The position numbers and the translations under genes are program-made. From NCBI GenBank assembly GCA_903860745.1, contig CAIORQ010000105.1, positions 39,283 to 103,282 of the forward strand: DNA of 64,000 nucleotides, given 5' to 3'. Positions 56,460 to 64,000 of the stretch are shown piece by piece. This stretch comes from an uncultured Actinomycetes bacterium (GTDB lineage Bacteria; Actinomycetota; Acidimicrobiia; Acidimicrobiales; RAAP-2). The notes under the pieces are model-generated. The model made no database searches and was not told the DNA's origin. It was given only the letters and a program-made list of their open reading frames with translations. Positions within the stretch are counted from its first letter, which is position 1; every line of letters starts with the position of its first letter.

Positions 56460-57380
56460 GTGTCAACGCGTCTGAGCGTCAGCGTCTCCGAAGACTTCCT
56501 CTACGAGGCCCTGGTCGGCGACGAGGGACTCGACGTGCTGCGCTGGGACCTCGAGGGCCCCGCCCCGCGCGAGGCGATCGACCTCGTGGTCCCCGACTAC
56601 CTCGCCCCCAAGTCACGCCTGGCCAACCTGGTCGGGGTCCGCAGTCGCCTCGTGCAGAGCCAGATGATCGGTTACGACGGCGTGGCGGCGCTGCTGCCCC
56701 CGGGCGTCGTCTACGCCAACGCCGCCTCGGTGCACGAGACCTCGACGGCCGAGCTCGCCCTGGCCCTCGTCCTGGCCGCCCAGCGCGGACTCCCCGACTT
56801 CGTGCGCGCCGCCGAGCTCGGTCGCTGGGCCTTCGACTACTACCCGAGCCTGGCGGACAAACGCGTGCTCCTCCTGGGATACGGCGGGGTGGGACGCGCC
56901 ATCGAGGCCCGCCTGGCGCCCTTCGAGGTCGACGTCGTGCGCGTCGCGCACCGCGCCCGGGTCGCCGAGACCGGTCCGGTGCACGGCGTCGGCGAGCTGG
57001 GCGCCCTGCTTCCCCACGCCGACGTGGTCATCGTGTCGCTGCCCCTCACCGCAGAGACCCACCACCTCGTCGACGCCACCTTCCTCGCGGCCATGGCCGA
57101 CCACAGTCTCTTCGTCAACGTCGGGCGGGGACCCGTGGTGGCCACCGAGGACCTGGTGGCCTGTGCCGCCACCGGTCGCCTGCGCGTGGCCCTCGACGTG
57201 GTCGAGCCCGAGCCCCTGCCCGAGGGGCACCCGCTGTACTCGATGCCCAACGTGCTGATCTCGCCCCACGTGGGTGGCGCCACCAGCGCCATGCGCCCAC
57301 GGGTCCTGCGTCTGATCGCCACCCAGATCGAACGCCTGCGTCGCGGCGAGGAGCCGCTCAACGTGGTGCTGCGGACCTAG
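56460..57380 (+). CDS. D-isomer-specific 2-hydroxyacid dehydrogenase
   Basis: NAD(P)-dependent dehydrogenase of 306 residues in the phosphoglycerate/glyoxylate reductase family. Rossmann loop VLLLGYGGVGRAIEARL; catalytic Arg in FVNVGRGPVVATEDL, Glu in LDVVEPEPLPEGHPLY, His in ISPHVGGATSAM. No ACT or ASB domain, so it is distinct from SerA. Beside glycerate kinase it might reduce glyoxylate or hydroxypyruvate, which is inference. GTG start. Its stop overlaps the convergent kinase stop by 4 bp. Confidence 0.9.
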   Translation: MSTRLSVSVSEDFLYEALVGDEGLDVLRWDLEGPAPREAIDLVVPDYLAPKSRLANLVGVRSRLVQSQMIGYDGVAALLPPGVVYANAASVHETSTAELALALVLAAQRGLPDFVRAAELGRWAFDYYPSLADKRVLLLGYGGVGRAIEARLAPFEVDVVRVAHRARVAETGPVHGVGELGALLPHADVVIVSLPLTAETHHLVDATFLAAMADHSLFVNVGRGPVVATEDLVACAATGRLRVALDVVEPEPLPEGHPLYSMPNVLISPHVGGATSAMRPRVLRLIATQIERLRRGEEPLNVVLRT

Positions 57381-58393
57381 ATCCTCGCGAAGTAGTCCCG
57401 CGACACTTCGGTGAGCGCAGCCAGGGTGTCGCCCAGGGCGCGGCGCTCGCCCACCGCCGACACCAGGTCGCGCACCTCGACCCAGGGGTAGCGGGCGCGC
57501 AACTGCGCCACGGCGTGCTCCTCGGCCGCGCCGCAGACGACGAGCACGCGCTGGTCGGGTCGGGTCAGCGCACAGACCCCCGACACCACCTTGCCCTCGA
57601 GGCTGCCCGTGTCGACGCGTCCCTCGCCGGTCACCACGTGGGTCGCCACCGAGAGCCGCGCCGCGAGCCCGGTGACCTCGGCCACGACGTCGAAGCCCCC
57701 CACGAGTCGCGCGCCCAGGGCGCCCAGGGCGCCCGGGATCCCCCCGGCGGCCCCGGCGCGCTCGAGTCCGTTCACGTCGACGCCCCCGCGTGCGCGGTAG
57801 GTGGTGGCCAGTTCCCTCAGCCGTTCCTCGAGCGGTCCGAGGTCCTCGCTCGCCACGCCCTTCTGCTCGGCGTAGCGCAGAGCGCCGAGGAAGCGCGCGG
57901 TGATGTCGGTGGCGCAGGAGACGCGCAGGGGCAGCCCGCCGCGCTCGCTCAGGGCCTCGTAACAGCCCCAGCCCCCGTCGGAGGTGGCCGAACCCCCACA
58001 GCCGATCACCACCTCCTCCAGGTCGAGCTCGCGGGCCGCGACGAGCGCGTCGGCCACCCCCGCACTCGTCGCGGCCAACGCCTCGGCCGGGCTGGGCTGG
58101 GCCCGGTGCCCCCGCCCCACGATCTCGGCCACCTCGAGGACACCGCGCCGGCCGGGCCCCGCGAGCAGGGTCAGCGGTGCCTGGTGGACCTCCCCCCAGG
58201 GACCGCGCACGCTGAGCATGACGACCTCGCCGTCGAAGACCCGGCGGAAGCCCTCGCCGCCGTCGGACATCGCCACGACGTCCACCACGCTCATGGGGGC
58301 GCCCAGCGCCACGGCGCCCGCCACGTCGGCGGCCTCGGCGGTGGAGCGGAACTTGTCCACGGCCACCACGGCGCGCACCGGATGGGAGCTCAT
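57377..58393 (-). CDS. Glycerate kinase
   Basis: Glycerate kinase of the GarK/GlxK type, phosphorylating D-glycerate for entry to glycolysis or serine synthesis. 338 residues from ATG 58393 (the track runs into shadow sequence upstream). Seen: VVAVDKFRSTAEAADVAGAV, MSDGGEGFRRVF, IGCGGSATSDGGWGCYEAL, GAAGGIPGALGALGARL and THVVTGEGRVDTGSLEGK. Its product could feed SerA's substrate pool. It lies 50 bp downstream of gatB on the same strand. Confidence 0.9.
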   Translation of the reverse strand: MSSHPVRAVVAVDKFRSTAEAADVAGAVALGAPMSVVDVVAMSDGGEGFRRVFDGEVVMLSVRGPWGEVHQAPLTLLAGPGRRGVLEVAEIVGRGHRAQPSPAEALAATSAGVADALVAARELDLEEVVIGCGGSATSDGGWGCYEALSERGGLPLRVSCATDITARFLGALRYAEQKGVASEDLGPLEERLRELATTYRARGGVDVNGLERAGAAGGIPGALGALGARLVGGFDVVAEVTGLAARLSVATHVVTGEGRVDTGSLEGKVVSGVCALTRPDQRVLVVCGAAEEHAVAQLRARYPWVEVRDLVSAVGERRALGDTLAALTEVSRDYFARI

Positions 58394-58443
58394 GGCCGCA
58401 TCGACGTCTCGGTGACCGCGCGTGTCGGGGCGCGGCCCGCCAC

Positions 58444-59867
58444 TCAGCGCCGCGCCTGCAGCGCCGCGATGACGGCCTTGCCGTTGGCCTGGCCGCGGGT
58501 CAGCTTCATGACCTGGCCGATGAAGAACTGGGCGAGCTTGTCGTCGCCCTCGCGGTAGCGCCGCCACTCCTCGGGGTGGGCGACGATCAGGGAGTCGACG
58601 GTGTCGGTGAGACTGTCGTCGGAGAGCTGTTCGAAACCCTTCGCCGCGGCGATGGCCCGGGGGTCCCCGCCGTGGCTCAGCAGCTCGGCGAGCACGGTCT
58701 TGGCCTGGGTGGCCGAGAGCTCGCCGCGCTGCTCCATGGCCACGGTCGCCACGAAGGCCTCCGTGGACAGGCGCTCGACGTTCTCCAGGTCGCCGGCGAG
58801 CTCGTTGGCCACGCGCGACAGCGCCAGGGCGACGTCACCCGCGGCCTCGGCCACCGCGTGCACGTAGCGCTCGAGCCCGAGGTCGATCACGACCTCCACG
58901 GCGTCGAGCTGGGCCGGCGTGGGCGAGGCGAGCCGGGCGACCACCTCGGCGCGGCGCTGCGCGGGCATGGGGCCCAGAGCGGCGCGCACCCGGTCCTGCC
59001 AGGCCTGGTCGGGTGCCAGGTCCACGAGGTCGGGGTCGCGGAAGTAGCGGTAGTCGTCGGCGTCCTCCTTGACGCGCAGCGTGGAGGTCTCGCCCAGGCC
59101 CTCGTCCCAGTGTCGCGTCTCCTGGCGCACGACGCCGCCGTCGCCGATCAGCTCGATCTGGCGCAGCGCCTCGTAGTCGATGGCGCGCCCCAGGCTGCGC
59201 AGGGAGTTGAGGTTCTTGATCTCGCAGCGCGTGCCGAAGGGCTCGCCGCTGCGGCGCACCGAGACGTTGGCGTCGAAGCGCATCGAGCCCTCCTCGAGGC
59301 GCCCGTCGGAGGCGCCGGTGGCGATGAGGATGCCGCGCAGCTCGCTGGCGTAGGCGCGGGCCTGCTCCGCCGAGCGGATGTCGGGCCCCGAGACGATCTC
59401 TACGAGGGGCACCCCGCAGCGGTTGTAGTCCACCAGCGAGGAGTCCGCCCCCGCCAGTCGTCCCGAGCCGCCCAGGTGGGTGGACTTGCCGGTGTCCTCC
59501 TCCATGTGGGCGCGCTCGATGGAGACCCGACTGCCGTCGGGCAGGTCGAGGTAGCCGCCGGAGTTGATCGGCAGGTCGTACTGGGAGATCTGGTAGTCCT
59601 TGGCCTGGTCCGGGTAGAAGTAGTTCTTGCGGTGGAAGGTCGAGGGCGCGATGGTGCAGTGCAGGGCCATGCCGATGCGCATGGCGTAGTCCACGGCCTC
59701 GCGGTTGAGCACCGGCAGCGAACCGGGCAGACCCAGGCAGACCGGGCAGATGTTGGTGTTGGGCTCGGAACCGAAGTTGTTCGCGCAGCCGCAGAAGAGC
59801 TTGGACTTGGTGAGCAGCTCGGTGTGGACCTCGAGACCCACCACCATCTCCCAGCCGTCGGGCAGCG

Positions 59868-59871
<4 letters not shown>
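58444..59871 (-). CDS. gatB: Asp-tRNA(Asn)/Glu-tRNA(Gln) amidotransferase subunit B, GatB
   Basis: Kinase and tRNA-binding subunit of GatCAB, which amidates mischarged Glu-tRNA(Gln) and/or Asp-tRNA(Asn). 475 residues. Zn-type Cys in [11 protein letters not shown] and [82 protein letters not shown]; and the C-terminal YqeY-like tail [19 protein letters not shown] 59871 overlaps the gatA stop (ATGA). Confidence 0.97.
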
Positions 59872-61288
<1,417 letters not shown>

Positions 61289-61292
<4 letters not shown>

Positions 61293-61591
61293 GGGGCCTC
61301 CCCCAGGATGCTCGGCACCGCGAAGCGGTGGTCGCGGGCGTCGGGGGCCTCGGCCAGGACGGCCTCGCGGTCCAGGCTCGGCGTGACGACGTCCTCGCGG
61401 ACCACGTTGGTGAGCCCGAAGGGGTGCGCCGTCGCCACCACCCCGGAGAGGTCGAGGCTGTTCATGTCGCGCGCGTGCTCGAGGACCTGGCCGAGCTGCT
61501 CGGTGAAGAGGTCCAGCTCGGCCTCGCTCAGGGTCAGGCGCGCCAGGCGGGCCACCTTGGCCACGTCGTCGCGCGAGAGGGCGTCGCTCAC
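61289..61591 (-). CDS. gatC: Amidotransferase subunit C, GatC
   Basis: Small belt subunit that stabilises GatA-GatB. 100 residues with the family start [19 protein letters not shown], the helix [20 protein letters not shown] and the C-terminal [20 protein letters not shown], followed by a region ending in FAVPSIL. It is the first gene of gatC-gatA-gatB, overlapping the esterase gene upstream by 4 nt. Confidence 0.94.
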
Positions 61592-62343
61592 CGTCCCAGC
61601 TCCCGGGCCAGGAAGTCCATCGTGCGCGTCTCGATCAGCTCGCGGTCGTTGTCCAGCGTGGCCACGTGATAGGAGTTCTCCAGCCAGATCCGCTCGACGG
61701 GGCCGTTGGACTTGTTGACCAGCTCGTCGCCGTTGTCGGTCTCGACGACGTGGTCGATGGTGCTGGTGAACAGCAGGCTCGACGCGGTGATGGCGCTCAG
61801 GCTCGCGTTGACCCCCGGCACCGCCTTGAGCCAGCTCAGGGCGGGGCCGATGGGCGTCTGGTCGTAGGAGGTCTCGGTCGAGCCCTCCTTCTTGATGTCC
61901 GAACCGACCGAGTCGTAGGTGAGCACACCGGCGTCGAGCATGCCCTGGGCCAGGTCGTCCCAGTCGGGACCGGGGTGCTTGATGTAGGGGTTGATGAGGA
62001 CCAAGGCGGCGACGTCGGGGCGCTGGGCGGCGACGTGCACGGCCAAGCCCCCGCCCACCGACAGTCCGATGATCGCCACGCGCTCGCAGCGGGCCGCCAG
62101 CTCGTCGTAGGCGGCCAGCGCCGCCGAGGACCAGTCGGCCCAGCCCGTCGTCATCAGGTCCTCGACCGAGGTCCCGTGTCCGGGCAGTCGAGGCGCCAGC
62201 ACGCTGTAGCCGGCCCGCGCGCAGAGCCGGGCCAGGTCGACGACGCTCGAGACGGTACCCGTCAGCCCGTGCAGGACCAACACGCCCAGGGGGCCACCGG
62301 GGGAGGAATACGTCTCGCCCCCGGGCATCACCACGTCACTCAT
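61588..62343 (-). CDS. Alpha/beta-hydrolase, carboxylesterase / monoacylglycerol-lipase type
   Basis: 251-residue cytoplasmic esterase resembling the Est30/YvaK group. Oxyanion loop in [34 protein letters not shown], nucleophile Ser in [13 protein letters not shown], Asp in [10 protein letters not shown], His in [14 protein letters not shown]. The last is the typical SxHV motif of this family. It overlaps gatC by 4 nt and is probably transcribed with the gat genes, though the reason for that link is not evident. Confidence 0.92.
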   Translation of the reverse strand: MSDVVMPGGETYSSPGGPLGVLVLHGLTGTVSSVVDLARLCARAGYSVLAPRLPGHGTSVEDLMTTGWADWSSAALAAYDELAARCERVAIIGLSVGGGLAVHVAAQRPDVAALVLINPYIKHPGPDWDDLAQGMLDAGVLTYDSVGSDIKKEGSTETSYDQTPIGPALSWLKAVPGVNASLSAITASSLLFTSTIDHVVETDNGDELVNKSNGPVERIWLENSYHVATLDNDRELIETRTMDFLARELGR

Positions 62344-62382
62344 AGTGCACCAGACTACCTTTTGGCCCCGACCCCTCCGTCC

Positions 62383-62661
62383 TCACCCGCGGCGGGCGTG
62401 AGCGTGGTAGTGGTCGGGGATCTTGCGCATGTGGTCGTCGTAGTACCACGCGGCGCCGCGGTAGAAGTCCTCGGCCACCGGGGTGATCGCCTGGACCAGG
62501 CGCTCGCGCACCGGCGTCGGCGGCGAGGGATCGTGACGGCGCCACACCACCATCGGGACCCGACACACCAGGCAGTCGGCGATCCAGTACTCGGGCTCCT
62601 GGGCGTAGCGGGTGGTGAGACTCTCGTCGGCGCAGAGCTCGCAGCCGCTACTGGGTGACAT
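62383..62661 (-). CDS. Hypothetical protein with two CxxC pairs
   Basis: 92 residues: SGCELCADE at the N-terminus and DCLVCRVPMVVWRRHDPSP form a zinc-ribbon-like pair of CxxC motifs. The C-terminal half is rich in His, Tyr and Trp (DFYRGAAWYYDDHMRKIPDH, then YHAHARRG), which could be additional metal ligands. Not recognised further. ATG 62661 is inside the end of the PASTA kinase gene (14-bp overlap, same strand), so the two are probably coupled. Confidence 0.7.
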   Translation of the reverse strand: MSPSSGCELCADESLTTRYAQEPEYWIADCLVCRVPMVVWRRHDPSPPTPVRERLVQAITPVAEDFYRGAAWYYDDHMRKIPDHYHAHARRG

Positions 62662-64000
62662 TGAGCGTCACGGTCGACTGGTACGGGACCTTGGTGCCCG
62701 CGGCCGGGATCTCCGACACGACCTTCGTCCAGGTCCCGTTGGAGGTCGGAGTCCCGTGCCCCGGGCCCTGGGTCTTGTAGAAGAGCTTGGCGGTCCTCAT
62801 CGCGGCCAGCACCTGAGCCTGGTCCATCCCGACCACGTTGGGCATCAGCACCGTCGCGGGGACCGACGTGGTCGTCGTGGGCGCCGTCGCGGCCGTCGTC
62901 GTGGTCACGCCCGTCGCCGTCGTGGTCGTCACCGAGCTGGCCGCGGTCGTGGTCGTCACCGCGGCGCTCCCCGTCGAGCTGACCAGCACCACCGCGGCAC
63001 CGCGGGGGACGCCCGTCGGATTCTTCGTCGTGCCGTAGAGGACCTCGGCCACCAGTCCGGCCGCCACGCTCGAGGGCGTCGTCGACGTCGCCGGGCAGGT
63101 GGCGGTGACCTTGAGGGTCGCCAACTCCGCGATCGCCGCCGGGCAACTCTTGCCCACGAGGTCGGTGGGCATCGTCACGACCACGGGCGGTGGGCCGCTC
63201 GAGCGCACGACCGACAGCGTCGCCCCGCCGGCCATGCTCGTCCCGGCGGCCGGTGACTGGCTGACGATGTCCCCCTTCGCCACCGTCGCCGACGCGGCGT
63301 AGCCCGCGACGCTCAGCGTCAGTCCGTCGTTCTTCACCAGCGTGGAGGCCTCAGCGAGCGTCAGACCGGTCAGGGGCGGCGCGGTGTGCTTCGAGGAGAG
63401 ATACCCCAGCTTCCACGCCAGTCCCCCACCGACCGCCAGGACCAGGACCAGCGCCGCGGCCACGAGGTAGAGCGGACGGCGCCGGCGACCGCCGATGGGT
63501 CCGAGGTCGTCGAAGCTCCCCGGCGCCGACCGGCGCGGCGGGGCGCCCAGGCGCACGCTCGGCGACTGCGCGAAGGTGGAGGACGAGCGGGACGAGGAGA
63601 CGATCTGCGTGGGCGAGGGCGGACGGAACCCGACCGACTGGCGGGGCTCGGCCAGGGTGAAGCCGCCGAGCAGGGACGCCGGCGGCTCGTCGTACTTCAC
63701 GAAGGAACCTTCGTCGGGCACCACTCCCGAGAGGCGCTGGGTCAGCTCCTCGGCCGTCAGGCGCACCAGCGCGTCGGGCACGGTGGCCAGGGCCAGCACG
63801 ATGTCGAGGCCGCCGAGCTCGGGACGGGTGGGCAGCGGGGCCCGCTGGCGCTCGTGCAGGATGGCTTCGACCGACGAGCCCTCGAAGGGCGAGGTGCCGG
63901 TGGCGACCTCGAAGAGGATCAGGCCGAGGGCGTAGACGTCGGAGGCGGCCGAGGCGACGTCGCCGCGGGCCTGTTCGGGCGAGAAGTAGCGCACGTCCTC
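62648..64000 (-). CDS. PASTA-domain serine/threonine protein kinase, C-terminal part (cut by window edge)
   Basis: PknB/Stk-type membrane kinase. The window holds 450 C-terminal residues: the end of the kinase domain (RYFSPEQARGDVASAASDVYALGLILFEVATG is the activation-loop/APE-like region and helix F), a Ser/Pro-rich juxtamembrane segment, one transmembrane helix (LYLVAAALVLVLAVGGGLAW) and three extracellular PASTA repeats (LTGLTLAEASTLVKNDGL; PTDLVGKSCPAAIAEL; PNVVGMDQAQVLAAMRTAKL). Before the last repeat is a Thr-rich spacer. PASTA repeats bind muropeptides, so this kinase probably couples cell-wall state to growth. Confidence 0.93.
   Translation of the reverse strand, partial: EDVRYFSPEQARGDVASAASDVYALGLILFEVATGTSPFEGSSVEAILHERQRAPLPTRPELGGLDIVLALATVPDALVRLTAEELTQRLSGVVPDEGSFVKYDEPPASLLGGFTLAEPRQSVGFRPPSPTQIVSSSRSSSTFAQSPSVRLGAPPRRSAPGSFDDLGPIGGRRRRPLYLVAAALVLVLAVGGGLAWKLGYLSSKHTAPPLTGLTLAEASTLVKNDGLTLSVAGYAASATVAKGDIVSQSPAAGTSMAGGATLSVVRSSGPPPVVVTMPTDLVGKSCPAAIAELATLKVTATCPATSTTPSSVAAGLVAEVLYGTTKNPTGVPRGAAVVLVSSTGSAAVTTTTAASSVTTTTATGVTTTTAATAPTTTTSVPATVLMPNVVGMDQAQVLAAMRTAKLFYKTQGPGHGTPTSNGTWTKVVSEIPAAGTKVPYQSTVTLNVTQ

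Noticed and set aside
62870-62970. Tandem nucleotide repeat (gtcgtcgtggtcg-like)
   Set aside because: It encodes the Thr-rich spacer of the PASTA kinase; codon-level low complexity, not a DNA repeat element. The same holds for Thr runs near 5.5 and 34.7 kb.

Overview
The window is a contiguous piece of a very GC-rich (about 70 % by eye) actinobacterial chromosome. SUF with SufU instead of SufA/SufE, Rrf2, GatCAB, a PASTA kinase, NlpC/P60 and LCP proteins, Thr-rich linkers (runs of ACC/ACG codons) in exported proteins and many GTG starts point to the Actinomycetota. The protein style fits the Acidimicrobiia best, but that last step is inference. No rRNA, tRNA, CRISPR array, IS element or phage gene was seen. 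Both ends cut a gene: dihydrolipoamide dehydrogenase on the left and a PASTA-domain Ser/Thr kinase on the right.

Layout. 1-2.9 kb: lpdA start, RNase HI, an Rrf2 regulator, an alpha/beta-hydrolase without its nucleophile, and an MBL hydrolase. 2.9-11 kb: a SUF iron-sulfur locus split into two arms that converge on an LCP gene: sufC1-sufS-sufU on the plus strand, and sufB-(Cys4 protein)-sufD-Rieske-sufC2 on the minus strand. 11-19 kb: oligopeptidase B, flavin reductase, MutY, a DUF6941-like protein, an NlpC/P60 endopeptidase, an Lgt-like protein and a PemK-like protein. 19.4-22.3 kb: a GntR/YtrA regulator with a palindromic operator over its own start, then a secreted seven-repeat protein interrupted by an in-frame TGA. 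22.5-31.9 kb: acyl-CoA dehydrogenase, ilvE-leuB, greA-leuCD, two tandem PQ-loop membrane proteins, and leuA behind a leader-peptide attenuator. 31.9-46.2 kb: aldo-keto reductase, FAD oxidoreductase, a two-component system, serA, aspC and serC, a dipeptide epimerase, a cyclase-ATPase regulator and a papain-fold protein. 46.3-57 kb: an SDR-DUF2867 protein, ilvB-ilvH-ilvC behind a second attenuator, a frameshifted secreted FG-GAP protein, ilvD and a hydroxyacid dehydrogenase. 57-64 kb: glycerate kinase, gatC-gatA-gatB, an esterase, and the PASTA kinase.

How the genes work together. Nearly the whole valine/leucine/isoleucine pathway is here (ilvB, ilvH, ilvC, ilvD, ilvE, leuA, leuB, leuC, leuD), with serA and serC of serine synthesis. 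LeuC, IlvD and MutY are Fe-S proteins, so the SUF locus serves its neighbours directly. The two pathway entry points, leuA and ilvB, each have a textbook promoter, a tiny leaderless leader ORF rich in the regulated amino acids (Leu-Leu-Leu; Val-Leu-Glu-Val-Val-Val) and an intrinsic terminator before the structural gene.

The strongest unusual signals are: (i) these two attenuators; (ii) a recurrent TAGNNT hexamer 6-7 nt before the start codon at about fifteen genes, indicating pervasive leaderless transcription; (iii) two large secreted repeat proteins with related C-terminal modules, each broken by exactly one lesion (an in-frame TGA; one missing base in a homopolymer).
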